DNA from: Polaribacter sp.
GTDB taxonomy: Bacteria > Bacteroidota > Bacteroidia > Flavobacteriales > Flavobacteriaceae
NCBI GenBank assembly: GCA_029238315.1
Contig: JAQWGI010000021.1
Span: 16,574-80,573, forward strand
Direction: 5' to 3'
DNA length: 64,000 nucleotides
In this document: one piece after another, positions 36,679 through 47,100 of the stretch
Numbering within the stretch: the stretch's first letter is position 1
How the letters are laid out: each line of letters opens with the position of its first letter
Position numbers and translations under genes: made by a program
Notes under the pieces: generated by a model
Database searches by the model: none
The model's input: only the letters and a program-made list of their open reading frames with translations
What the model was told of the DNA's origin: nothing

Positions 36679-37647
36679 TTACATTTTTAACAAGTAAGCA
36701 AATAGTAATGGTGCAACAATTGTTGCATCACTTTCAATGATAAACTTAGGAGTATCAATATCTAATTTACCCCAAGTAATTTTTTCATTAGGTACTGCAC
36801 CAGAATAAGAACCGTAACTTGTCGTTGAATCAGAAATTTGACAAAAATAGCTCCAAAAAGGTGTTTCTGGTTTTTCCATATCTTGATACAACATTGGTAC
36901 AACACAGATAGGAAAATCACCTGCAATACCACCTCCTATTTGAAAAAAACCTACTCCATTATCAGAGTTTATCGTGTACCAATTTGCTAAATACCCCATG
37001 TATTCTATTCCAGATTTCATAGTAGAAGCTTTTAATTCTCCTTTCATCACATAAGAAGCAAAGATGTTTCCCATTGTAGAATCTTCCCAACCTGGAACGA
37101 TAATTGGTAGATTTTTTTCTGCTGCGGCATACATCCAAGAATCTTTAATGTCAATTTCATAATACGCTTCTAAAACACCAGATAGTAAAAGTTTATACAT
37201 AAATTCATGCGGAAAAAAACGTTCTTCATTTTCTTCTGCATCTTTCCAGATTTTAAAAATATGTTTCTGTAAACGTCTAAAAGCCTCTTCTTCTGGTATA
37301 CAAGTATCTGTAACTCGGTTTAAGCCTTTTAGCAACAGCTCCCACTCGTCTTGCGGAGTTAAATCGCGATAATTTGGCACTCTTTTATAATGAGAATGCG
37401 CCACTAAGTTCATAATATCTTCTTCTAAATTAGCTCCAGTACAAGAAATAATATGCACTTTATCTTGGCGTATTACTTCTGCAAAAATTTTACCTAATTC
37501 TGCCGTACTCATTGCTCCTGCAAGTGAAACTAACATTTTAGAACCTTTATTTAATTGTTCTTCGTATCCTTTAGCAGCATCTACCAAAGCAGCTGCATTA
37601 AAGTGTAAAAAGTATTTTTCTATAAAATTTGTAATTGGTTTTTCCAT
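36679..37647 (-). CDS. Deoxyhypusine synthase-like enzyme
   Basis: An NAD-dependent aminopropyl/aminobutyl transferase of the deoxyhypusine synthase fold, 322 residues. Bacteria lack eIF5A, so the substrate is not hypusine; homospermidine or another polyamine is possible. The catalytic Lys of the eukaryotic enzyme (in its WGK motif) is kept as WGKLDID, Lys294. The nucleotide-binding stretches LVSLAGAMSTAELGK and IISCTGANLEED are present, as is DSTTSYGSYSGAVPNEK. I start at 37647 (MEKPITNF); an upstream in-frame start at 37668 adds seven Lys-rich residues. Confidence 0.87.
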   Translation of the reverse strand: MEKPITNFIEKYFLHFNAAALVDAAKGYEEQLNKGSKMLVSLAGAMSTAELGKIFAEVIRQDKVHIISCTGANLEEDIMNLVAHSHYKRVPNYRDLTPQDEWELLLKGLNRVTDTCIPEEEAFRRLQKHIFKIWKDAEENEERFFPHEFMYKLLLSGVLEAYYEIDIKDSWMYAAAEKNLPIIVPGWEDSTMGNIFASYVMKGELKASTMKSGIEYMGYLANWYTINSDNGVGFFQIGGGIAGDFPICVVPMLYQDMEKPETPFWSYFCQISDSTTSYGSYSGAVPNEKITWGKLDIDTPKFIIESDATIVAPLLFAYLLKM

Positions 37648-37660
37648 TTTTCTTTTTTTT

Positions 37661-38425
37661 TTAAACAAAAATCTGCACTACTTCAAAAAGGATTAAAATA
37701 ATAATAATCCATTCTAACATACTGCTATATCTGTGTTGTAAAATATCTTTAAATAACTCTAAATTTTCTTTAATAACGTTTATACTAAATTGCAATCCTT
37801 GATGCCTTTTTACAATGTCTAGTTCGTCTTTTAATTGATAATCTAACTTTGATAAATGTTCTTGAGACCAAGCCAAATCAGAAGAATCGAAAATGAATAA
37901 ATTCTCTAAAATGCTATTTTTAAGATTCATCGTTTTTCCAATAAAAATGCGCATGTTTTTTTTAGACAATTTAATATTTCCTTTTTTCTCCAATTGATTT
38001 ACATACAACAATGTTTTTTCGTGCAGTTCTGATGTTTTACGGACATAGTTTGTTAATGCTACAGATTGAGAAAGGTTTAGCATAATTATATGTGCAACAT
38101 CTGGCGTTAATTCTGGTACTTTTATGGTACCAAAATCTACTTCTAATTCTGAGTTATCTACAATTGTAAAAACTTCTTCAGGAAATTCTTTGATGTCTTT
38201 CTTTATGGAGATAATATTCTTAAAAACTTGCGTTAAAATACTAGTATTGCAATTCAGAAAAACAACACTTCCATAATCTTTCATATAAACGTAAGAATTT
38301 TCATCACATTTGTATAATAAAAATGTGTGTTCTCTTTTAATTAAAAAAAAATTAAAGTTATTTCTAAAAACCTTTAAATCAATTTGTTTCTCAAAGTGAT
38401 ATGCCGCAACTTTATACTCCATCAT
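37661..38425 (-). CDS. RMND1/RMD1 family protein (DUF155)
   Basis: A 254-residue member of the DUF155 family, whose eukaryotic members (yeast Rmd proteins, human RMND1) sit in mitochondria. An N-terminal alpha/beta region with KDYGSVVFLNCN is followed by LNLSQSVALTNYVRKT, LKNSILENLFIFDSSDLAW, and VIKENLELFKDIL. A C-terminal membrane helix follows LEW (IIIILILFEVVQIF). These match the family pattern well. The gene is in the polyamine operon, 6 bp from the agmatinase gene; its biochemical role is unknown. Confidence 0.85.
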   Translation of the reverse strand: MMEYKVAAYHFEKQIDLKVFRNNFNFFLIKREHTFLLYKCDENSYVYMKDYGSVVFLNCNTSILTQVFKNIISIKKDIKEFPEEVFTIVDNSELEVDFGTIKVPELTPDVAHIIMLNLSQSVALTNYVRKTSELHEKTLLYVNQLEKKGNIKLSKKNMRIFIGKTMNLKNSILENLFIFDSSDLAWSQEHLSKLDYQLKDELDIVKRHQGLQFSINVIKENLELFKDILQHRYSSMLEWIIIILILFEVVQIFV

Positions 38426-38431
38426 TAAAAA

Positions 38432-39379
38432 TTAAATTGATTCATAATCTTCATCTTTAAATTTTGACAATTTACTAAATGGGTTAATTGAGCTCAACGC
38501 ATCATCCGTATCATAAGTATCATCATTGGAAGAAAACTTATAACTTAACATCTTATAATACAATTTAGCTGCTAAAAAGTCTGAAGATTTTTCGGTTGGA
38601 TTTGGGCACAATTCAACGATATCAAAACCAACAACATTTTTATCACTAAAGACTTTCTTTAAAAACTCTAACGTTTCGTAATAAAATAAACCTCCAGGTT
38701 CTGGGGTACCTGTTGATGGTAATAAAGAAGGGTCTATAGCATCTAAATCTAACGTTATAAATACATTGTCTGTTAACTGATCTATGGCATCATCCATCCA
38801 ATCTTCATTGACAACCATGTCATGCGCAAAGAAAACTTTATCAAGATTCATTTCTCTTTTTTCAGAAATATCCATACTTCTAATACCTACCTGCACCAAG
38901 TTAGTTGTTTGATTTGCTTCATAAACTGCACATGCATGATTGTATTTGGAACCTTCATACTCTTTACGTAAATCTGCATGTGCATCAATATGCAATACAG
39001 AGAGATTATTAAAACATTCATTAAATGCTCTAATGGTTCCAATAGAAATAGAATGCTCTCCTCCAAAAATTGTTACAAACTTGTTCTTATTAATGTACTG
39101 CTTAGTTGTTTGATGAACCGCATTCACCATCGTTTCTGGAGAAGTGTTTTCTGTAATGGCATCCGCCAAAAACACCCCTTCCTTGTATACTTCAGAATCT
39201 GTTTCGATATCATACAATTCCATATTTTCAGAAGCTTCTAAAAAGGCTTGTGGCCCTTTATCTGCTCCTTTTTGCCAAGTACTTGTTCCGTCATAAGGAA
39301 CAGGAATTAAAACAATCTTTGATTGTTCAATTTTCGAATACATTTCTGGAATTCCTGCGTACGTTTTACTAGTTTTCAT
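38432..39379 (-). CDS. speB: Agmatinase (agmatine ureohydrolase)
   Basis: A manganese-dependent ureohydrolase that turns agmatine into putrescine and urea. The 315-residue product has the ureohydrolase metal motifs: GGEHSIS near 112, LHIDAHADLR near 137, FITLDLDAIDPSLLPSTGTPEPGG near 220, and a late Glu in GFDIVELCPN. The arginase-family length is normal, with a short acidic C-terminal extension. It overlaps the arginine decarboxylase gene by 11 nt. Agmatinase rather than arginase is chosen because of the upstream decarboxylase. Confidence 0.93.
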   Translation of the reverse strand: MKTSKTYAGIPEMYSKIEQSKIVLIPVPYDGTSTWQKGADKGPQAFLEASENMELYDIETDSEVYKEGVFLADAITENTSPETMVNAVHQTTKQYINKNKFVTIFGGEHSISIGTIRAFNECFNNLSVLHIDAHADLRKEYEGSKYNHACAVYEANQTTNLVQVGIRSMDISEKREMNLDKVFFAHDMVVNEDWMDDAIDQLTDNVFITLDLDAIDPSLLPSTGTPEPGGLFYYETLEFLKKVFSDKNVVGFDIVELCPNPTEKSSDFLAAKLYYKMLSYKFSSNDDTYDTDDALSSINPFSKLSKFKDEDYESI

Positions 39380-40766
39380 AACCTAATATTGATAATAATT
39401 CTTCACTTTTTTGTTGTTCTTTAAAAACCTTTGTAGTCATGTTACCATCACTATCTTTATTTATTAATATGTGTTTTGGATGTGGTATTAAGCAGTGTTG
39501 TAATCCGCCAAAACCACCAATTGATTCTTGGTAAGCACCTGTGTTAAAAAAGCCAATATATAATGGATTCTCTTTTTCGTACACAGGTAAATAAATAGCA
39601 TTTATATGTTGTTCTGAATTGTAGTAATCATCGCTATCACAAGTTAAACCACCTAATAAAACACGCTCATATTGCCGGTTCCATTTATTTATAGGCAACA
39701 TAATAAAACGCTTATTAATAGACCAAGAATCAGGTAATGTTGTGATAAAAGATGAATTAATCATATTCCAACGTTCTCTATCATTTTGTTTTTTCTGATA
39801 CAAAACTTCATATATAGCACCACTTGCTTCTCCAACAGTAAAGCTTCCAAATTCTGTAAAAATATTTGGCACATCTACACCTGCATTTTTACATGCTTCG
39901 TTTATTTGATTGATAATTTCATCAATCATATACTCATAATCGTATTCAAAGGCTAGTGAGTTTTTAATTGGAAAACCTCCGCCAATATTTAAACTATCTA
40001 GTGTTGGACACGCTTTTTTAAGTTTGATATAAACACTGATACATTTTAGCAACTCGTTCCAATAATAAGCAGTATCTCTAATGCCTGTATTGATAAAAAA
40101 GTGTAACATTTTTAGTTCTACCTGAGAATTATTTGCAATTTCTCTTTCATAAAAAGATACAATATTTTTGTACCCAATACCTAATCTGCTTGTATAGAAC
40201 TCAAATTTAGGTTCTTCTTCAGAAGCAATTCTAATTCCAACTTTAAAAGGTTTATTAGTTTGTTGCTGAAGTAGAGGTAGCTCTTCATAATTGTCAATAA
40301 TTGGAATACAGTTTTTGTGTCCAGAATTAATTAATTTACCAATATTTTGAATGTATTGATCGCGTTTAAATCCATTACAAATAATATAGGTATCATTTTT
40401 TACCCTTCCATTTACTTTTAAGTTTTTAATAATATCTAAATCAAAAGCAGAAGAGGTTTCTATATGAATGTTATTTGTTAAAGCTTCTTCTAGGATAAAT
40501 TTAAAGTGCGAGCTTTTAGTACAATAACTATAAAAATACTTTCCTTTATAATTATGTTTTTTTATGGATGATTGAAACCATTGCTGCGTTTTATTTATAT
40601 TCTCAGATATTTTTGGCAAATAGGTAAATTTTAATGGGGTGCCATATTCTTCAACCAATTTTGCCAGATTGATATTATGAAAAAACAAGTTGTTGTTTTC
40701 AATATGAAATTCCTCTTGAGGAAAATCAAAAGTTTGTTCTATTAAATCTATATATTTAGTGTTCAT
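39369..40766 (-). CDS. speA: Arginine decarboxylase (alanine-racemase fold, PLP)
   Basis: A PLP-dependent decarboxylase of the ODC/alanine-racemase fold, 465 residues. PLP is expected on Lys84 in YSYCTKSSHFK. GIRIASEEEP and LNIGGGFPIKNS contribute phosphate and cofactor contacts, and the Cys in GLTCDSDDYY is the C-terminal active-site Cys. The pairing with agmatinase points to arginine as substrate, though a related diamino acid cannot be excluded. It is the first gene of the polyamine operon; a hairpin lies 31 bp upstream. Confidence 0.88.
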   Translation of the reverse strand: MNTKYIDLIEQTFDFPQEEFHIENNNLFFHNINLAKLVEEYGTPLKFTYLPKISENINKTQQWFQSSIKKHNYKGKYFYSYCTKSSHFKFILEEALTNNIHIETSSAFDLDIIKNLKVNGRVKNDTYIICNGFKRDQYIQNIGKLINSGHKNCIPIIDNYEELPLLQQQTNKPFKVGIRIASEEEPKFEFYTSRLGIGYKNIVSFYEREIANNSQVELKMLHFFINTGIRDTAYYWNELLKCISVYIKLKKACPTLDSLNIGGGFPIKNSLAFEYDYEYMIDEIINQINEACKNAGVDVPNIFTEFGSFTVGEASGAIYEVLYQKKQNDRERWNMINSSFITTLPDSWSINKRFIMLPINKWNRQYERVLLGGLTCDSDDYYNSEQHINAIYLPVYEKENPLYIGFFNTGAYQESIGGFGGLQHCLIPHPKHILINKDSDGNMTTKVFKEQQKSEELLSILGYEN

Positions 40767-40797
40767 CTACTTTTTAAAAAAAATTATACAATTAACC

Positions 40798-40825
40798 TAT
40801 CAAAATAGCATCTAATGCTTTGATA
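40798..40825. promoter_or_regulatory. Hairpin upstream of the arginine decarboxylase gene
   Basis: TATCAAA (40798-40804) plus GCAT (40808-40811) pair with ATGC (40815-40818) plus TTTGATA (40819-40825), with a 3-nt bulge and 3-nt loop, 11 pairs in all. It lies in the leader, 31 bp before the operon's ATG, without a T run. A regulatory leader structure or operator is possible. Confidence 0.35.
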
Positions 40826-41089
40826 AGAGATAACCTAATTAAAAAGAATAGATCACTGTCTGATATTTAAATATACCACGTGCAGTTTAGAAAACTGCTG
40901 TATATTTAAAAGAGAAGTAGGAAAAACCGTAATTTTTTCGACGCATTTCCAAAATGCTAAGTAATTATTATTTTCCCTAGAATAATTACTCACGAAATAA
41001 GAAAAACATAACATTTTACTTACTAAAAAGTTTTCAAATGTAATTTATTTTTTGATATAAAAAAGAAAAATGGAAAAAAAATACACATA

Positions 41090-41146
41090 AACAAAAAACC
41101 TCCACATTTCTGTGAAGGTTAGTATGAGCTCGTTAGGGTTCGAACC
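41090..41146 (-). repeat. Degenerate tRNA-Arg 3' end plus terminator, direct repeat of 53468-53524
   Basis: Positions 41090-41120 are identical (31 of 31) to 53468-53498, the terminator region after tRNA-Arg. Positions 41125-41146 match 53503-53524 (T-loop, T-stem, acceptor and discriminator) at 19 of 22. Overall 50 of 57 bases agree. The T-stem cannot pair here and no tRNA body is present, so this is a remnant. It has the same orientation as the complete gene. Confidence 0.8.
41094..41120 (-). terminator. Terminator after the giant surface-protein gene (from a tRNA)
   Basis: On the minus strand AACCTTCACA pairs with TGTGGAGGTT (one mismatch) around a short loop, followed by six T. It lies about 45 bp after the giant gene's stop codon and is the same hairpin that terminates tRNA-Arg. 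Confidence 0.75.
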
Positions 41147-41163
41147 ACAATACTATTTATTCA

Positions 41164-44100
41164 TCATTCATCTATTTTCAAAAACCTTTTAAATATGCTT
41201 CCTTTATCTGTATTTATTTTGACAACATAAACACCTACTGCCAAATCTTTAACATCAACATTATTATTAGAAAATTGTATCAAGATTTCTTTACCATTGA
41301 TAGAAAATATTTGAATACTATTTACCTTCATTATTGTACTATCTGTATATATACTTAATCGTTTTGTTGTAGGATTTGGATAAATTGAAATCAATTTCTC
41401 TAAATTAAAGTCTTCAACAGCCAATGCGTTTTCGGTAACAGTGACAACTACAGTTTTAGAGGCTTTGTTTCCATTTACATCTGTAACTGTATATATAACA
41501 TCATTCTGTCCTAAATCATTTATCCTAAAATTTGTTTTTGAAAGCTCATAATTTAAAATACCACAATTATCTGTACTACCCTTATCAATATCTGTTGTCT
41601 GTATCTCAACGGTTCCATTTGCATCTAATTGAACTGTAATGTCTTGCGCTAATATTGTTGGATCTATATTATCTACTACAGTTACTAATTGCGAGGCATA
41701 AGCTGTATTCCCTGAGGCATCCGTTACCATCCAAGTAACACTAGTTTCTCCTATAGGAAAACTAGTAGGCGCATCATTGGTTGTCGTGGCGACACTACAA
41801 TTGTCTGAAGTTGTTGGAGTTCCTAGAGCAACATTTGTTGCTGAACAACTATCTGCATCTACATTAACGCTAATCGCTACAGGCGCAGAAATCGTAGGAT
41901 TAATGTTATCTACGACAGTTACAACTTGTGTGGCAGTAGCTGTATTTCCAGAACCATCCGTTACCATCCAAGTTACTGTAGTTTCTCCTATAAGAAAACT
42001 AGTAGGCGCATCATTGGTTGTAGTGGTTACACTACAATTGTCTGAAATTGTAGGTGTACCCAAGGCAACATTCGTTGCTGAACAACTCGCTGCATCTACA
42101 TTAACACTAATCGCTACAGGAGCAGAAATCGTAGGATCAAAATTATCTACTACAGTTACAACTTGTGTGGCAGTAGCTGTATTACCAGAGGCATCCGTTA
42201 CCGTCCAAGTTACAGTAGTTTCTCCTACAGGAAAACTAGCAGGTGCATCATTGGTTGTAGTGGCTACACTACAATTATCTGAAGTTGTTGGAGTTCCTAA
42301 AGTAACATTCGTTGCTGAGCAACTCGCTGCATCTATATTAACACTAATCGCTACAGGAGCAGTAATACTTGGATCAATGTTATCTACTACAGTTACAATT
42401 TGCGTTGCAGTAGCTGTATTTCCACTAGCATCAGTTACGGTCCAAGTTACCGTAGTTTCTCCTACAGGAAAACTAGTAGGCGCGTCATTGGTTGTAGTGG
42501 CTAAAGTACAGTTATCTGCTGTAGTAGGATTTCCAAGAGTAACGTTCGTAGCCTCACAACTATCTGCGTCTACATTAACACTAATCGCTACAGGAGCAGT
42601 AATACTTGGATCAATGTTATCTATTACAGTTACTATTTGTGTAGCGGTAGCTGTATTTCCAGAACCATCCGTTACCGTCCAAGTAACACTAGTCTCTCCT
42701 ACAGGAAAACTAGTAGGCGCGTCATTGGTTGTAGTGGCTACAGTACAGTTATCTGCTGTAGTAGGATTTCCAAGAGTAACGTTAGTAGCCTCACAACTAT
42801 CTGTGTCTACATTAACACTTATCGCATCAGGTGCAGTAATGGTAGGATTAATTGTATCTGCTTCTAAGCCACCATCTGTAATTCTCCATGATTTATTTAT
42901 TAAAAGGGTTCTTGCTGCTTGGCTAGCACAACTATAAGTACTACTACCCCCATGAAATTGAACATTAGATTTTAGATCTAGCTGAGCCCAACCATTTAGT
43001 AGGGCATCATAATTTGTTGTAGATAAAGTAACTCCTGCGAACATATCAGACATGTCAGTTACATTACTTACATTCCAATTACTAAGGTCTTGGTTGAAAG
43101 AAATAGCCATCCAGAACATATCAGACATATTAGTTACTTTACTCACATTCCAATCACCAATATCTTGATTGAAAGAAATGGCAAGAGCAAACATAGCCGA
43201 CATCGTAGTTACATTACTCACATTCCAAGTACTAAGGTCTTGGTTGAAAGCTCTTGCTTCATAAAACATATTCTTCATCTTAGTTACATTACTCACATTC
43301 CAGTTTCCAATATCTTGGTTGAAAGCGTCTGTTCGATAAAACATACTGGACATGTCAGTTACATTATTCACATTCCAGTTTCCAATATCTTGGTTGAAAG
43401 CGCTTGCTCTATAAAACATACCGAACATGTCATTTACATTACTCACATTCCAGTTACTAATATCCTGGTTGAAAGAATTAGCATTCCAGAACATTTGGGT
43501 CATGTTAGTTACATTACTCACATCCCAATTACTCAGGTCTGCATTAAAAGAGGTTTTATCTTCAAATGCTTTGTACATATTAGTTACATTACTTACATCC
43601 CAATTAGGCATAGCACCATATTGGCTATTCGTACACAAACCATCTACTGGGTTTGTGCTTAAACATTCGGTGATTACTGCATTAAAATTACTGTCTGTTA
43701 TAGGGGGGAATACTGTCACTATTTGCGTTGCAGTAGCGGTATTTCCTGAGCCGTCAGTAACTGTCCAAGTTACAGTAGTATCCCCTACAGGGAAGTTTGC
43801 TTGGGCATTATTGGTTACAGTTACTACAGTACAATTGTCTGCAGTTGCTGGCGTACCTAAAGCAACATTAGTGGCTGTGTTACTATTTTTGTCTACGTTA
43901 ACAATAACGTTTTCTGGCGGAGTAATGGTAGGGTTAATTGTATCTGCTTCTAAACTACCGTCTGTAATTATCCATACTTTACTGTTTGTTAAAAGATCTC
44001 TTGCATCTTGACTACCACAACTAAAGTTGCTATTACCTCCATGAAATCGAACTTTAGATTTAAGATCTAGCTGAGCCCAACCATTTAATAAAGCATCGTA

Positions 44101-47100
44101 ATTAGTTGTAGATAAAGTAACATCTTCAAACATATCCTCCATAGTTGTTACATTACCAACATCCCAACCTCCAATATCTTGATTGAAGGAAGTTGCAAAA
44201 GCAAACATTTCACTAAAATTGTTAGCGTTATTAGTATTCCATCCACCAATATCTTGATTAAATAAGTTAGCTTTAAGAAACATTGCTCTCATATTTACAA
44301 CATTTTGAACATCCCATTTTCCAATATTTTGGTTAAATGATTTGGCATTACTAAACATTTCTCTCATATTTACTACATTACCAACATTCCAACCTGTAAT
44401 ATCTTGATTAAATGATGTTGCTGAAGCAAACATAAAACTCATGTCTTTTACACTATCTACAATCCATTCCCCAATATCTGCATTAAAGGATTTAGCGCCA
44501 GCAAACATATAACTTGTATTTACAACCCCTTCAGGTAGTTTATTAGGAACATAAGTTAAATTTTGTGCTTCACGAAAAGCTCCTGACAAATTTGTTAAAC
44601 CAATATCTCCAAAGCTTTCGACACGGGTTAACTTTTCTACATTGGTATAATTTGAATTTTCTTTACCAAAACTTGTTATTGTTCCATAAATTTTAACAGT
44701 GTATGTGCTTTCAGAGCTATAGATGTAATCAATATCACCTTCAGTTGTAACTTTTTGCAGACTTGTACCATCACCCCAGTCAACATATACATCTTTAGCA
44801 CCTCCAAGAGGTAGTGAGACTTTTGTGTTAGTAGTGTCGTCTTCTGTTATTGTACCTGAACCACTATAACTAGCGTTATCTTTTGTGGTGTCGAAAACTA
44901 ATTTCATGGGGTTCTTAGTTAAAACAGTAACCGTTAATGTACCTATTGAATTTACTGCACCGTCAGAAATAGAATAAGTAATAACTTCAGTACCTGAAAA
45001 GTTTGCAGCAGGAGTGTAAATTATAGATTCTTCTTTTGTATCTATAGCAATAGTTCCTGAACCAGCTGTATTTGCAGCCGTTACGGTTAATTGATCACCG
45101 TCTGCATCAGTATCATTATTTACAACATTGATAGTGGTGGCTGGAGAATCTTGAAAAAGAACAGCAATATCTGCATTTGCTACAGGGCTATTGGGGTTTA
45201 TTAAATTATAAACTCGTACATGACCAGAATTACTACCATTACCGCTATTATAACGTGCACCAATGGCAACTGTTTTTCCATCTGCTGATAGCGAAACCGA
45301 TTCTCCTGAATAATCATTTGAAGCTTCCCCATCAATGTCACTGCCTAGTTGATTCCAAGAAGTTTCATCCCATCCAAAGATACGAACATGTCCAGAAGAA
45401 ATGCCATTATCATCATTATAGTGTGCACCTATAGCTAGGGTGTTTCCGTCTGCAGATAGCGAAACGGATTTTCCTGACAAATCACCTGCAGATTCTCCAC
45501 TAATGTCACTGCCCAATTGGTCCCAGGAAGTACCATTCCATTCATAGATACGAACATGGCCATATTTATTACCATTATTATAGGTTGTTCCTATAGCTAG
45601 GGTATTTCCATCTGCAGATAACGAAACAGATCCTCCTGACATACCGCCTGAAGCTTCTCCATCAATGTTACTGCCCAACTGATTCCAAGAAGTTTTATCC
45701 CAGCCATAGATACGAACATAATCAGAATAACTACCATTTCCATTATTATAGATCCCTCCTATAGCTAGGGTATTTCCATCTGCAGATAATGAGACAGATC
45801 CTCCTGACATATCACCAGAAGCCTCTCCATCAATATCACTTCCCAATTGATTCCAAGAAGCACCTTCCCATTCATAGATACGAACATGACCAGAATAACT
45901 ACCATTTCCATTATTAAAGGGAGCTCCTACAGCTAAGGTTTTTCCATCTGCTGATAGCGAAACGGAATAGCCTGATTGATTAATTGAATCTTCTCCATCA
46001 ATGTCGTTACCTAGTTGATTCCAAGAAATTCCATCCCATCCATAAATACGAACATGACCAGAAGCAGTACCATTATCATTATTACCAGGAGCTCCTATAG
46101 CCAAGGTGTTCCCATCTGCTGATAGCGAGACGGAATCTCCTGAATAATTAAGTGAAGCTTCTCCGTCAATATCACTGCCTAGTTGATTCCAGGAAGCTCC
46201 ATCCCATCTATAGATACGAACATAGCCAGAAAAACTATCTTTACCAACAGCACCTACAGCTAGGGTGTTCCCATCTGCTGATAGTGAAACGGATCTTCCT
46301 GACAAATCCTCTGAATCTTCTCCATTAATGTCACTACCTAACTGTTCAGCAATGCTTAAATAACCGGAGAATACATTAATGGTTACTGTTGCAATGTTAG
46401 TGTCAGTAAATCCATCATTTACTTTGTAGGTAAAAGTGTCAGTTCCTGTAAAGTCTTGGTTTGGCGTGTAGGTTACAGAACCATCTGCTATGGTTGATAG
46501 TATTCCATGACCAGGTCCGCTTTCTATGATGTATGATAAGGAATCATCATCTTTATCTTTAGCCAACAAATAAATGGAAGTTGCATCATTTTTTTTGGTA
46601 GCGGAATTAATGTTTTGAGCAACAGGAATATCATTCACATTTGTAACAGTTACTGTTAGGGTTCCTTGACTAGTTGCACTATTATCTGAAGCGGTGTAGG
46701 CAATAATTTCAGTACCATAAAAGTTGGCTAAAGGAGTATAAATTATAGATTTTTCATCTGTGTTTATAGCAACTGTTCCTGAACCAGTAGTGCTAATTGC
46801 TGTTACTTTTAGTGGGTCTCCGTCTATGTCTGTATCATTATCTAAAACATAAAAAGTGGTTGCTTCTGAATCCTCTTCAAGTGTAGCAATATCTGATATA
46901 ACTGTTGGGCTATGATTAACTAAATTAAATACACGTGCATGCCCAGAATCAGTTCCATTTCCATCATTATAAGGAGCTCCAATAACCACTGTTTTTCCAT
47001 CTGCAGCGAGAGATACTGATTGGCCTGACTGATCAGCAGCAGCTTCCCCGTCAATATCTTGTCCTACCTGGACCCATTTACTACCCCTGTAGTCGTAGAT

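Larger units (their letters stand above)
40767..41163. other. 397-bp intergenic region with three inverted repeats and a tRNA 3'-end remnant
   Basis: No gene is visible. It holds the leader hairpin (40798-40825), a larger hairpin (40869-40907: AAATATAC...GTATATTT outside, GCAGTTT...AAACTGC inside), an inverted pair AGTAATTATT/AATAATTACT (40960-40990), and at the right a degenerate tRNA-Arg 3' end with terminator (41090-41146). Confidence 0.6.

Noticed and set aside
41777..42937. 386-residue plus-strand open frame, with further ones at 43090-44011
   Set aside because: They are antisense to the HYR and BspA-like repeats; their own repetitiveness only mirrors the 237-bp and 75-bp periods of the giant gene.
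43020..43620. Regular 75-bp direct repeats that could suggest a CRISPR array
   Set aside because: The repeats stay in frame with the giant protein and encode BspA-like units; there are no unique spacers of equal length and no cas genes.
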